64,000 nt of DNA. Origin: Burkholderia sp. WSM2230 (GTDB lineage Bacteria > Pseudomonadota > Gammaproteobacteria > Burkholderiales > Burkholderiaceae). Below are positions 8,336-16,986 of the stretch, one piece after another. The stretch lies in the NCBI RefSeq assembly GCF_000472445.1, contig NZ_AXAJ01000007.1, positions 248,750 through 312,749 on the forward strand. Direction: 5' to 3'. Position 1 is the stretch's first letter. Each line of letters opens with the position of its first letter. The position numbers and the translations under genes were made by a program. The notes below the pieces were generated by a model that saw only the letters and a list, made by a program, of their open reading frames with translations, had not been told where the DNA came from and made no database searches.

Positions 8336-9276
8336 GATCGAGCTCCAAAGTTGTCTCGCGAATGACTCATCAGATAGATGAACACGTCTTCAAGTCCTGT
8401 TTCGATCGGCTCCATGCGCAAGTTCGTGCCGGCAGTGGCTTGCCTGAGCGCGCGCTCCAACGCAGCATGATCGCGCCCGCTTGCATGCAGCGCGGCGCCG
8501 AATACGACGGTCTGATCGACACCAGGTGTGGCACGCAGCTTCTCGGACAGTTCGCTGAGATGCTCGCCCTGAATGGACCATGTGGCGAGGTCCTGTGACT
8601 CGATTACTTCTCTCGATGTGCCTTGCGCCAGCAATTTTCCGTAGGCGATATAGGCGAGTTTGTGGCAGCGCTCGGCTTCATCCATGTAGTGCGTGCTGAC
8701 CAGCACGGAAATGCCGCGCGCCGCGAGCCGATGCAATTCCTCCCAGAAGTCGCGGCGCGCGGTAGGGTCGACGCCCGCTGTCGGTTCGTCGAGCAGCAAC
8801 AGTTTGGGTTCGTGCAGCATGCAGGCGGCGAGTGCAAGACGTTGCTTCCAGCCGCCGGACAGCGAGCCGGTGAGCTGGTTGGCGCGGCTTTGCAGTCCAA
8901 GTGCCTCGAGCGATCTGTCGACCACTTCGCGGCGGTTACGCATCTGGTAGACGCGCGCGACAAAGTCGAGGTTCTCGCGAATCGTCAGGTCTTCCCAGTA
9001 CGAGAAGCGCTGCGTCATATAGCCCACGTTGCGCTTGATCTGCGCACTCTCGCGGCGGATGTCGTAACCGAGGCATGTGCCGTTTCCGGAGTCCGGCGTA
9101 AGCAGTCCGCACATCAAACGGATAGACGTGGTCTTGCCGCTGCCGTTCGGCCCGAGAAAGCCAAAGATTTCGCCGCGTGCCACCTGCAATGTAACGTCGT
9201 TGACCACATGTTTGTCGCCGAAATGCTTGTTCAGGCCATGCACGTCGATGACATAGTCGGGGGCGCCTGCGCTCAT
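8332..9276 (-). CDS. ABC exporter ATP-binding protein (YbhF-like, single NBD)
   Basis: A 314-residue nucleotide-binding subunit. Walker A is GPNGSGKTTS near residue 40, the ABC signature is LSGGWKQRLALA and Walker B is LLLLDEPTAGVDP, followed by the switch histidine in VSTHYMDEA. The last 80 residues form the extra regulatory domain common in drug/export ATPases. YbhF proteins are often two fused ATPases; this one is a single domain. It overlaps the stop of the HlyD gene by 4 bases upstream and the permease start by 4 bases downstream, showing a tightly packed operon. Confidence 0.95.
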   Translation of the reverse strand: MSAGAPDYVIDVHGLNKHFGDKHVVNDVTLQVARGEIFGFLGPNGSGKTTSIRLMCGLLTPDSGNGTCLGYDIRRESAQIKRNVGYMTQRFSYWEDLTIRENLDFVARVYQMRNRREVVDRSLEALGLQSRANQLTGSLSGGWKQRLALAACMLHEPKLLLLDEPTAGVDPTARRDFWEELHRLAARGISVLVSTHYMDEAERCHKLAYIAYGKLLAQGTSREVIESQDLATWSIQGEHLSELSEKLRATPGVDQTVVFGAALHASGRDHAALERALRQATAGTNLRMEPIETGLEDVFIYLMSHSRDNFGARS

Positions 9277-10241
9277 TTGAGCACCACCGCCACCGGCTGC
9301 CCCGGGTGAAGTTTCGTTGCGTCCGCAACGGCAGTGTGCGCCTCGATCATGAAAACGAGCTTGGCGCGGTTTTCGTTGCTATAGATGACTGGTGGCGTGT
9401 ACTCCGCTTTGCTCGACACGTAGGTGATCTTCGCGGGCAAATCCGCTGCGCATCCGTCGCAGTGAATCGACACTTCGCGGCCAGGGGCGAGTGTACCGAC
9501 CAGCGTTTCCGGCACGAAAAAGCGCACCTTGATGTTCTGCGGCGGCAGCATTTGCACGACCGGGTTGCCCGCAGGCACCCACTCACCGCTGCGATAGAGC
9601 GTGTCGTAGACAAGCCCGTCCGCGGGTGCGGTTACGCGCTTCTGATCCAGCTTCCACTGAACCTGTGCGACAACGGCTTCGGCCGCGGCGACTTGTGCCT
9701 GTTGCGCAGTGATCTGCTGCGAGCGCGCGGGTAACCGCGCGACTTCGACCTGACTCGTGAGTTCGCGCACTTGCGCAGACGTGGCGTCCGCATTCGCGCG
9801 CGAATCGTCGAGCTGGGCTTTCGAAATGCCGCCTGCGTTGTATTGCGCTTCGTCGCGTACGAGTTGTAGCGCCGCCTTGCGCGCGTTCGCCGTAGCCTGC
9901 GCGAGCTGCGCGCGGTTGACGTTGACTTCCGGCACGCGCTTGCCGGTCTGAATGTCGACGAGTTGCGAGCGGGCCGCCGCGAGTTGCTGCTGTGCCTGTT
10001 GCAGCGCAGCGGTTTCGTCCACAGAATCGAGCGCGAAGAGTGGCGCGTCTGCTTTTACGGTTTGACCGCGCGCTACCTGCAGCTGCACGAGCTTGCCCGC
10101 CTGTGACGACCCCAGGTACACGAATTCGCCTTCTATATAACCCTGGTATGCGTTTTCTTCGCGGTGCGAGCATGCTGCGAGCAGTACGCCGATAAGCAGT
10201 GCGTATGCCGGCTGTCTGCCCCAGGTGATGAGGTGCTTCAT
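9273..10241 (-). CDS. HlyD family periplasmic adaptor lipoprotein (YbhG-like)
   Basis: Membrane-fusion protein of 322 residues, first gene of the exporter operon. The N-terminus is a lipoprotein signal (YALLIGVLLAACSHREE). The biotinyl-lipoyl halves are YLGSSQAGKLVQLQVARGQTV and KRVTAPADGLVYDTLYRSGE, separated by a long Ala/Gln-rich helical hairpin of about 110 residues. A beta-barrel with PLTLV-type strands (NIKVRFFVPETLVGTLAPG) closes the protein. It would bridge the inner-membrane ABC permease and the outer-membrane factor. A promoter and palindrome lie 30-60 bases upstream, shared with the divergent tetR gene. Confidence 0.93.
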   Translation of the reverse strand: MKHLITWGRQPAYALLIGVLLAACSHREENAYQGYIEGEFVYLGSSQAGKLVQLQVARGQTVKADAPLFALDSVDETAALQQAQQQLAAARSQLVDIQTGKRVPEVNVNRAQLAQATANARKAALQLVRDEAQYNAGGISKAQLDDSRANADATSAQVRELTSQVEVARLPARSQQITAQQAQVAAAEAVVAQVQWKLDQKRVTAPADGLVYDTLYRSGEWVPAGNPVVQMLPPQNIKVRFFVPETLVGTLAPGREVSIHCDGCAADLPAKITYVSSKAEYTPPVIYSNENRAKLVFMIEAHTAVADATKLHPGQPVAVVLK

Positions 10242-10272
10242 TGGTTATGGTCCGCGCGGATGAAGTACAATG

Positions 10273-10302
10273 AATATATGCGAATTGAAATTTGAATTCA
10301 AA
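10273..10302 (-). promoter_or_regulatory. predicted sigma-70 promoter of exporter operon with overlapping TetR-type operator
   Basis: Read on the minus strand, TTGAAT (plus 10296-10301) and TATATT (plus 10273-10278) are separated by exactly 17 bases, a good sigma-70 arrangement for the efflux operon starting at 10241. A perfect 12-bp palindrome TTTGAATTCAAA occupies 10291-10302 and covers the -35 box. The divergent TetR gene makes it the obvious candidate operator, with repression by steric block. Position and symmetry are seen; binding is inferred. Confidence 0.65.
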
Positions 10303-10328
10303 CTATTCTTCCGGGCCTGCCCATCCCC

Positions 10329-11141
10329 ATGCCGACAAAACGAGCGACGACTGCTGCGAAAATGACAGACAGGAGCAGGGAAGTAAAACCCGCCAGAAAA
10401 TCCGCGGCGGCGTTGGCACGCACGCGCCATACAGAACATGCAAAGCCGGTCAGGGAGCCGGGACCGCGCAAGCAAACACAAGAATCGGGACGTATGAAGC
10501 GCGCGAGCCGGCCTGACGGTGCGGCAACGCGCCAGCATCTGCTGGACACTGCGGGACAGATATTCGCCGCGCGCGGTTTTGCCGATGCGACCAGCAAGGA
10601 AATATGCGAGCGCGCGGGCACGCCGATGGCGTCGGTGAACTACCACTTCGGCAGCCGTGAGGCGCTTTATGAGGCGGCGCTCGTGGAGGCGCACCGTCAG
10701 GTGGTGAGCCTTGACGAACTGTCAGCGCTGACTGAAGGACCGGGCGATGCGCGGGACAAATTGCGCGCGGTTATCTCGCGATTCGTGGGACTTTCCACTA
10801 GCAACGGCGCGCCGTGGGGGTTCATGCTGATGCTGCGCGAAGTGTTGTCGCCGTCGCCAGCCATGCCTGCGCTCATCGAAAAGGCGGTGCGCCCAAAGGC
10901 CGCTGTATTGCTCGGACTGATCGGAGAAGTATTGCAGTTGAATCCGCAAGAGCCGGCCGTGCAGCGAGCGTTGATGTTGAGCGTGCTGCCTTGCATCGCA
11001 CTGATGATCGCGCCGCGCCAAGTGCAGGCAGCTTTGCTGCCCGCCGTTGCAAAAGACAGGACTGCGCTTGTGGAAGACTTCACCCGCTTCGTCATGGCGG
11101 GACTCGATGCAGTCGCCGCCGCGCATAAAGCACGCAAGTAG
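10329..11141 (+). CDS. TetR family transcriptional regulator with C-terminal CecR/DUF1956-like domain
   Basis: A 270-residue repressor divergent from the exporter operon. The DNA-binding domain runs from about residue 62: ATRQHLLDTAGQIFAARGFA, SKEICERAGTPMASVNYHFG and REALYEAALVEAH, the standard TetR helix-turn-helix. The C-terminal ligand domain resembles that of CecR (YbiH), which in E. coli controls the ybhGFSR exporter, matching the neighbours here. The first 55 residues are a Lys/Arg-rich extension without Shine-Dalgarno support. ATG 10494, just before the conserved domain, is a strong alternative start. It converges on the aldolase gene with one base between the stops. Confidence 0.88.
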   Translation: MPTKRATTAAKMTDRSREVKPARKSAAALARTRHTEHAKPVREPGPRKQTQESGRMKRASRPDGAATRQHLLDTAGQIFAARGFADATSKEICERAGTPMASVNYHFGSREALYEAALVEAHRQVVSLDELSALTEGPGDARDKLRAVISRFVGLSTSNGAPWGFMLMLREVLSPSPAMPALIEKAVRPKAAVLLGLIGEVLQLNPQEPAVQRALMLSVLPCIALMIAPRQVQAALLPAVAKDRTALVEDFTRFVMAGLDAVAAAHKARK

Positions 11142-11142
11142 G

Positions 11143-11931
11143 CTATTGATCGAACACAATCCCACGCCTGCGCAACTCCCGCATTCCGCTCTCAAGATGC
11201 GCACGTGCGCTTTCCTTGTCGGCGGCGCGCATCTGTTCAGAGGTACGTTGCGCCACTTCGTGCGGCACGGCCTTTAGTGCGCGATTGCTGCTCATTGCCT
11301 TGAGTTGCACTTGCGCTGCGCGCTCCAGGTAATACAGGTCGTCCCATGCTTCTGCAATGCTCTCGCCCATCACCATGACGCCATGATTCTTGAGGAACAC
11401 AATGTCGGCGTCGCCGGTTGCCGTGGCGATGCGATCGCCTTCCGAATCGTCCAGTGCGAGGCCGTTGTAATTTTCGTCGACGGCAGTGCGGCCGTAGAAC
11501 TTCAGGGCGGTTTGCCCGAGCCACAACAGCGGTGGACCTTCCAGCAGACATAACGCAGTGGCGTTCGGCATATGCGTGTGAAAAGCGGCCTTCACGCGGG
11601 GCTTTAGCCGATGTAATCGCGCGTGAATGTAAAACGCCGTTGCTTCGGGCTGGCCGTCGCCGGCCACGACATGTCCGTCGAAATCGCAGATCAGAAGCCG
11701 CGATGCAGTGATCTCCGAGAACGCATAGCCGTACGGATTCACGAAAAACAGATTGTCGTGTCCGGGCACTACTGCTGAAAAGTGATTACAGATTCCCTCT
11801 TCGAAACCATATTGCGCCGCCAGTTGGAAGCATGCCGCGAGTTCGATACGCGCCTCGCTGACGGCGTCGGAGTCGAGTCGCAGCGTCGACGACGATTGCG
11901 GCGAGCCAACAGAAGAAAGTGTATGCGCCAT
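11143..11931 (-). CDS. class II aldolase/adducin family protein
   Basis: A 262-residue zinc-dependent aldolase-fold enzyme. The metal site is visible as HTHMPNATAL (His-x-His) and LKNHGVMVMG, with an N-terminal ARIELAACFQLAAQYGFEEGICNHFSA helix region typical of the family. Members cleave or epimerise phosphosugars, and some act on hydroxyacids; the substrate here is not predictable. GAGGAA precedes ATG 11931. It lies 18 bases downstream of the haloacid dehalogenase gene on the same strand, so the two form an operon facing a LysR-type gene. A role in processing a small 2-hydroxy or 2-halo acid is inferred from that pairing only. Confidence 0.88.
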   Translation of the reverse strand: MAHTLSSVGSPQSSSTLRLDSDAVSEARIELAACFQLAAQYGFEEGICNHFSAVVPGHDNLFFVNPYGYAFSEITASRLLICDFDGHVVAGDGQPEATAFYIHARLHRLKPRVKAAFHTHMPNATALCLLEGPPLLWLGQTALKFYGRTAVDENYNGLALDDSEGDRIATATGDADIVFLKNHGVMVMGESIAEAWDDLYYLERAAQVQLKAMSSNRALKAVPHEVAQRTSEQMRAADKESARAHLESGMRELRRRGIVFDQ

Positions 11932-11949
11932 ATTGGTCGTTCCTCAAAG

Positions 11950-12654
11950 TCACCAGCCGAGCGAAGCAAAAAGCGCCGGCACCTGATCCAGTGTAGAGAG
12001 CGTTGCATCAGGCGTGTAGTCGGATAGTAGCGTACGGCCTGTTGCGCGGTCGATCCATACACAGCGAAAACCGATGTCACGCGCGGCCGCATGGTCGAGA
12101 TGCGGACTCGCGCAGATATGCACGACGTCGTCGCGTGTCACGCCCAGCTGCGCGTGCGCGTAATCGAACAGCCGCCGGTTGGGCTTATAGGCACCCGCCT
12201 GCTGGGCGGTAATAACCCGGTCGACGAAACCGCCCAGTTGCGCGACGTTGCCGGCAATGATGTCGTCGTCGGTATTCGACACGATGCACAGGCGATAACC
12301 ATCGTGCTTGAGTCGCCGCAATGTGTCGACTACTTCCGGAAACGGCGGCATGGCCGAGATGCGGTCGGTCAATGTGCGGATGTCCTCTGCGTCACCGGGC
12401 AAGCCGAGTTCGGCGAGTGCAAGACGTAACGCGGCGGCTGCCACTTCGCGAAACGAGCGGTGTGGTGCAGTCTGCTCGAGCGCGTGTTCGTGCCGGTCAT
12501 ACACCGCGATCAGTTTCGCTGGATCGACGTGGTCAGCACGCCTGGTCTGAAGAATCTCGCATACCGCGGCCTGCAGGCCTTCGTCCCATTGAATCAATGT
12601 GCCGTAGCAGTCGAACGTGAGCCAGCGTGGGCGCGCGGTGTGATCCAGTGACAT
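11950..12654 (-). CDS. haloacid dehalogenase, type II (HAD superfamily)
   Basis: A 234-residue HAD-superfamily hydrolase. Motif I is WLTFDCYGTLIQWD (nucleophile Asp in DCYGT, as in L-2-haloacid dehalogenases). Motif II is CIVSNTDDD, the motif III lysine is in AGAYKPNRRLF, and motif IV is HICASPHLDHAAARDIGF. The DCYGTLI pattern, rather than DxDGT, supports type II 2-haloacid dehalogenase, although many relatives act on other substrates. Start 12654 is preferred to 12708 because AGGAG lies 9 bases upstream and the conserved domain starts soon after. It is first in an operon with the aldolase and divergent from the broken lysR gene. Confidence 0.85.
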   Translation of the reverse strand: MSLDHTARPRWLTFDCYGTLIQWDEGLQAAVCEILQTRRADHVDPAKLIAVYDRHEHALEQTAPHRSFREVAAAALRLALAELGLPGDAEDIRTLTDRISAMPPFPEVVDTLRRLKHDGYRLCIVSNTDDDIIAGNVAQLGGFVDRVITAQQAGAYKPNRRLFDYAHAQLGVTRDDVVHICASPHLDHAAARDIGFRCVWIDRATGRTLLSDYTPDATLSTLDQVPALFASLGW

Positions 12655-12778
12655 GAAGTGTGCTCCTGAAGTGAGTCGGTCCGTGAATGGCCTCAAGGTT
12701 AGGCGCATTGACGGTTATTGGAAAATTAAATTAATCTCTCGACGTCAGTTGCATCGCAAATAACCAAGCGAGCCCATC

Positions 12779-13629
12779 ATGCTTGATCTCGACCTGCTGA
12801 ATACGCTGATTTGCGTGGTGGACGAAGGCAGCTTCACGCGTGCCGGCGAGCGCGTGCATCGCACGCAATCTACCGTGAGCCAACAGGTTCGACGGCTGGA
12901 AGAAGTGGTCGGCCGCACCTTGCTGATGCGGGACCGCACGGGCAATCAGGTGACGGCAACCGAGCACGGCGAACTGCTTGCGCAATACGCGCGGCGCCTG
13001 CTTGCGTTGGCACAGGAGGCACAAGACGCGCTCACGAGCGACGTGGCGGTCACACCGCTTCGCATAGGTGTGCCCGAAGATTTCGACGCACGCCGCATGT
13101 CGGCCATGTTGTCGGGCTTTGTCAAGACGAGGCCGGGCGTTCGGCTCGAAACGGTGGCCGGCATGAGTGCCGACCTGCAACGCAGGCTCTCCAGTGGTGA
13201 AATAGAAATTGCGCTGATCAAGCGCGAGCCGGGAAGCGGCGAGTGTCTTGCCGCGTGGCCGGAGTCGCTCGTGTGGGTACAAGGGGCGAATGCACAAGCG
13301 CCGGAACCGTCTTCCGACGAACCCATTCCGCTCGCGCTTTTCCGCAAGGCTGCGTGTACAGGCAGCGCGCGATTCGCGGCCTCGACAAAGCGCATCGGCG
13401 TTGGCGCGTCGCATTTGGGAGCCATAGCCTGACAGGCATTCAGGCAGCGGTTTCTTCTGGCCTCGGCATTTCGGTTCTGCCCACTACAGCAGTACTGCCC
13501 GAGCATCGCTTATGCAACGGCTTTCCCCCTTTGCCGCCGACAGAGCTTGCGCTCGTCAGCTCCGGCGGCGTGCTGAATGCGCATCAACGCGCGCTGGTCG
13601 ACTTTCTTCTCGAGGAAATGAGTGCATAG
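12779..13629 (+). pseudogene. LysR family transcriptional regulator, frameshifted
   Basis: The first 190 residues are a normal LysR protein: LDLLNTLICVVDEGSFTRAG, RTQSTVSQQVRRLEEVVGR and LLMRDRTGNQVT give the winged helix-turn-helix, followed by the effector domain. The frame then leaves the family at 13338-13343 (TTTTCC) and stops at 13432. One base over, the reading frame continues with FPQGCVYRQRAIRGLD, LTGIQAAVSSGLGISVLPT and a normal C-terminus ending at 13629. Adding one T or C restores a roughly 283-residue protein. It is divergent from the dehalogenase-aldolase operon, which it would be expected to control. The lesion may be real or a sequencing error in a short homopolymer. The 12717-12740 intergenic stretch is AT-rich and may hold the shared control site. 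Confidence 0.85.
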
Positions 13630-13632
13630 AAA

Positions 13633-13656
13633 GGCCGGCAAATAGACGAGCCGGCC
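13633..13656. terminator. inverted repeat between convergent lysR and monooxygenase genes
   Basis: GGCCGGC at 13633-13639 pairs with GCCGGCC at 13650-13656 with a 10-base loop, in the 42 bases between converging stop codons. There is no T-tract. A terminator role is inferred from position. Confidence 0.45.
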
Positions 13657-13671
13657 ACCATACTTTCCTAC

Positions 13672-15474
13672 CTACGAGAGGTGGTGAACTTGCTGCAATC
13701 CATAAACCGGTGTCGGAATGCCTTCCATGCGAGCCTTCAGTTGCAAGGACAGATACTGCGAGTAATGACGCGACTGATGCAGATTGCCGCCATGAAACCA
13801 CAGCGCCTGCTGTTGAGTCGGCTTCCACATGTTGCGCTGTTCGCCTTCCCACGGCCCGGGGTCTTTGGTGGTGTTCGAGCCGAGCCCCCACACTTTGCCG
13901 ACCTTGTCGGCCACCTCGCGTGAAATGAGGTCGGCGGCCCAGCCGTTCATCGAGCCGTAGCCGGTTGCGTACACAACGAGATCCGCTTGAAGTTCGCTGC
14001 CGTCGCTGAGCAATACCGAATGTTCTTTCAATTCGACAACGTCGACGCCGCTTTTGAGCTTGATCTTGCCGTCGGCGACGAGTTCGGATGCGCCCACGTC
14101 GATGTAATAGCCCGAGCCGCGACGCAGATACTTCATGAAGAGGCCGGAGTCGTCGTCGCCGAAATCGAGCATGAAGCCGCTCTTTTCGAGGCGCGCATAG
14201 AACTCGGCATCGCGCTCGCGAATCGCGTTGAAGACCGGAATCTGGAACTCATGAAGAATCGCGTACGGAATGGATGCGAAGGTAAGATCCGCCTTCGCGG
14301 TTGTCATGCCCGCGGCCACCGCGCGCTCCGAATAAAGATCGCCGAGCGCGAACTCCATTAGCGAATCGGACTTCACGATGTGCGTGGACGAGCGCTGCAC
14401 CATCGTCACGTCCACACCTGCTTCCCATAGCGCCGCACAGATGTCGTGAGCCGAATTGTTCGCGCCGATCACCACGACCTTCTTGCCGTGATATGCGTCC
14501 GGCCCTGGATGCTGCGACGAATGATGCTGTTCGCCCTTGAACACATCCATGCCCTTGAAGCTGGGAATATTCGGCTTGCCGGACATTCCAGTGGCAAGCA
14601 CGAGCTGCTTCGGGCGCAGTGTGACTGGCTGTCCGCCACGCTCGACTTCGACGATCCATTCGCCATTCGTTTCATCGTAGCGCGCCGATTTGCAGACCGT
14701 CGACCCCCAGTAGTTCAACTCCATCACCTTCGTGTACATCTCGAGCCAGTCGCCGATCTTGTCTTTCGGCGTGAAGACCGGCCAGTTGTCGGGGAAGGGC
14801 AGGTAAGGCATATGGTCGTACCACACCGGATCGTGCAGGCAGAGCGTCTTGTAGCGCTTGCGCCATGCATCGCCAGGCCTTTCGTTCCTGTCGACGATGA
14901 TAGTCGGCACACCCAGCTGCCGCAGCCGGGCACCGAGCCCAATGCCGCCCTGGCCGCCGCCGACAATCAGGCAATACGGCTGCTCGGAACTGCCGAGCGC
15001 TTCCAGCTCCGCCTCGCGCCGTTCCTTCCAGCTGGTGCGGTCGCGGCGCGCGCCGTGTTCGGCACCCATCGGCCGCAGCGGCCCTTTGGGCTCTTCATGA
15101 CCCTTTAGCTCGGCCATCGCCGTGAGCAAAGTCCAGATACGGCCCTCCTTCAGGCGAATGAAGCCGGTGCCGCGCGCGACGGCCGTTTCGAATGTGATCC
15201 AACCTTGGGTGACGCCATCCGCTTGCGTTGCCGGTTCGCTATCCGCGAGCCGTAGCCTGGACGGTTTGACTGTGGCCAACTGCGCATTGAGCATCGCGGC
15301 GATCTGCTCGCGACCCTCGAGCGTCTTGATGTTCCAGGTGAACGCGACCAGATCGCGCCAGTAACAGTCGGGCTGGAACAGCTCGAGGGCCGCCTCTGTG
15401 TCGCCGCGTTTCAGCGCGGCCTCGAGGCTCTCCAGTACATTGGATATTGCCTGATTTGCAGTGTTTTCAGACAT
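13672..15474 (-). CDS. flavin-containing monooxygenase (NAD(P)/FAD-dependent) with N-terminal NTF2-like domain
   Basis: A 600-residue class B flavin monooxygenase. Residues 1-125 form a SnoaL/NTF2-like domain (ALKRGDTEAALELFQPDCYW and a FETAVARGTGFIRLKEGRIW strand region). An FAD-binding GxGxxG site follows, CLIVGGGQGGIGLG, near residue 168, and the NADP site is VVVIGANNSAHDIC near residue 335. Other family motifs are WRKRYKTLCLHDPV and VLATGMSGKPNIP. Such enzymes N-, S- or Baeyer-Villiger-oxygenate small substrates. GGAGGAG lies before ATG 15474. The AcoR-like regulator gene is 84 bases upstream on the same strand and probably controls it. The substrate is unknown. Confidence 0.9.
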   Translation of the reverse strand: MSENTANQAISNVLESLEAALKRGDTEAALELFQPDCYWRDLVAFTWNIKTLEGREQIAAMLNAQLATVKPSRLRLADSEPATQADGVTQGWITFETAVARGTGFIRLKEGRIWTLLTAMAELKGHEEPKGPLRPMGAEHGARRDRTSWKERREAELEALGSSEQPYCLIVGGGQGGIGLGARLRQLGVPTIIVDRNERPGDAWRKRYKTLCLHDPVWYDHMPYLPFPDNWPVFTPKDKIGDWLEMYTKVMELNYWGSTVCKSARYDETNGEWIVEVERGGQPVTLRPKQLVLATGMSGKPNIPSFKGMDVFKGEQHHSSQHPGPDAYHGKKVVVIGANNSAHDICAALWEAGVDVTMVQRSSTHIVKSDSLMEFALGDLYSERAVAAGMTTAKADLTFASIPYAILHEFQIPVFNAIRERDAEFYARLEKSGFMLDFGDDDSGLFMKYLRRGSGYYIDVGASELVADGKIKLKSGVDVVELKEHSVLLSDGSELQADLVVYATGYGSMNGWAADLISREVADKVGKVWGLGSNTTKDPGPWEGEQRNMWKPTQQQALWFHGGNLHQSRHYSQYLSLQLKARMEGIPTPVYGLQQVHHLS

Positions 15475-15558
15475 GGTTGCTCCTCCATACGAAACGGATA
15501 GTTGAACTTCGGTGGGAACGCGGGTTCTGTGCCCGCTAGGGGAATCGGTGCGGAGCCG

Positions 15559-16725
15559 CTAGCACTTGTGCGGCGGCAGAATGCGCAGCTTCGCGATGCG
15601 TCTGTATAACGTCGCGCGTGACATGCCCAGTGCCTGCGCGGCCAGGTCGGTGCGCCACCTGGCGTCGTTCAACGCGTCGACGATGCGGCTTCGCTCGAGC
15701 GCGTCGGTTTCCGACATAACCGCTGCATCGTGCGGCACGTCGCTCTCGCGGGTCGCGCTCGTGTCGCGCGGCGCGGCGTTGCTGCGTCTGGAGATGCGCG
15801 CAGCGGACGGTGCGCGCACTCGCGCAAAGAGCGGCGAGCCGGTTTCGTTCAGTCTGAGCGAAACGAGGCCGCGGTTTGCCTTTACGTCGAACAGACGCTC
15901 CGGCGGAACGTCGAAGAGCTCCGACACGTGACGAGGCAGCTGATTGAGCGCGGGCACGCATTCGCGCGCTCGCCGGTTCGCTGCAACGGCGTGGCCGCGC
16001 GCGTCGATGGCGATCAGGATCTCCGGCTGCGCTTCGACATAATGGCGGTTGCGATGCGCGAGCAATACCCAGCAGTCGGCTGCCGCGTTGAGGAAGTAAG
16101 CGTCCTCGATGAGCAGCGCGCTTTGCCGCACGATGTGGTTGACGAGCCGCTGGCTTTCGCGTTCATCGGGTGAGCGCACGGCCGATGCATCGAGCACGCC
16201 GAGCAATTCGCCGTGCAAACCGAAAATAGGCGACGCGCTGCATGTGAGCGTAGTGAAGGCCGCGCGAAAATGATCGCCGCGATGTACGGTGATTGGCTCG
16301 GCGTCCAGCAACACGGTCGCAACGCCGCAGGTGCCTTCATCGCTTTCGGACCAGCATGAGCCGAGATAGAGTCCCGCGCGCTTGAAGTCGTGGCGGCGGT
16401 CCTTGTCGACCCGGTAGTCGATCGTCACGCCTTGTGCGTCGGTCAGCATCACGCAATAGTCTGCTTCGCGCACCATCTCATGCAGGCGCGACAGACATTG
16501 GCCGGACGCGCGCAGAAACGACTCCTCGCGATGCTGCACGTCGCGCAATTCGGGCACCGTGAGAATGCGCGGACCGGCGGTCGCGCCGGGGTCCAGATGA
16601 TATTGCTCGAGCGAGCGCTTATACGACGACGCGAGGCGCTTGCCGTCGGCGCCCGGACGCTGCGTCCGTCCTTCTATGACGTTGCATATGCGATCGATAT
16701 GTCTCGTGGACGGAACGTAGGGCAT
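15559..16725 (-). CDS. AcoR-like GAF/Fis transcriptional regulator lacking the sigma-54 AAA+ domain
   Basis: A 388-residue regulator. Residues about 80-220 form a GAF sensor domain (SRLHEMVREADYCVMLTDAQG, GSCWSESDEGTCGVATVLLD, CSASPIFGLHGELLGVLDAS) very like that of AcoR/DhaR activators. A PAS-like segment follows (AQPEILIAIDARGHAVAANR). The C-terminus is a Fis-type helix-turn-helix, ALERSRIVDALNDARWRTDL then MSRATLYRRIAKLRI. The central AAA+ ATPase of sigma-54 activators, with GAFTGA and Walker motifs, is absent, and the protein is about 250 residues shorter than AcoR. It probably works with sigma-70 promoters or as a repressor. GGAGG precedes the ATG, and a 17-bp palindrome lies upstream. 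Confidence 0.87.
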   Translation of the reverse strand: MPYVPSTRHIDRICNVIEGRTQRPGADGKRLASSYKRSLEQYHLDPGATAGPRILTVPELRDVQHREESFLRASGQCLSRLHEMVREADYCVMLTDAQGVTIDYRVDKDRRHDFKRAGLYLGSCWSESDEGTCGVATVLLDAEPITVHRGDHFRAAFTTLTCSASPIFGLHGELLGVLDASAVRSPDERESQRLVNHIVRQSALLIEDAYFLNAAADCWVLLAHRNRHYVEAQPEILIAIDARGHAVAANRRARECVPALNQLPRHVSELFDVPPERLFDVKANRGLVSLRLNETGSPLFARVRAPSAARISRRSNAAPRDTSATRESDVPHDAAVMSETDALERSRIVDALNDARWRTDLAAQALGMSRATLYRRIAKLRILPPHKC

Positions 16726-16806
16726 GACGAGCCTCCGGACGAACTGAGCGCGACTGGGTGCCGGAGACGTTCTGCGCTACGTTGCACCGTCTGTCTCCGA
16801 AGCCTG

Positions 16807-16823
16807 AAACGTACGGTACGTTT
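16807..16823. promoter_or_regulatory. 17-bp perfect palindrome upstream of AcoR-like regulator
   Basis: AAACGTAC and GTACGTTT flank a single G, giving an exact 8-1-8 palindrome 82 bases before the regulator's ATG. This is the kind of site expected for a dimeric Fis-type helix-turn-helix, so autoregulation is a reasonable inference. A second, shorter inverted repeat, TGAGAA-TTTT-TTCTCA, occurs at 16874-16889. Confidence 0.5.
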
Positions 16824-16986
16824 GTAGCATGCATGAATCGGGAGATCACACTGCAGTGCACCATGGTCCCCGCTGAGAATTTTTTCTCAAGCGCGAAGAG
16901 CTACGCAATGCGCCGCACGAGTTTGCTACGAGCGATATCAACCGGCGGTTTCTATCGAAACAAGTGGCGCGCTGCACAGGGCCCTA

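Noticed and set aside
5721..8348. Single 875-codon open frame on the minus strand
   Set aside because: Only its 3' part (from 7181) is a real outer-membrane factor with a lipoprotein signal; the rest crosses the permease gene in another frame and gives Arg/Ala-rich noise.
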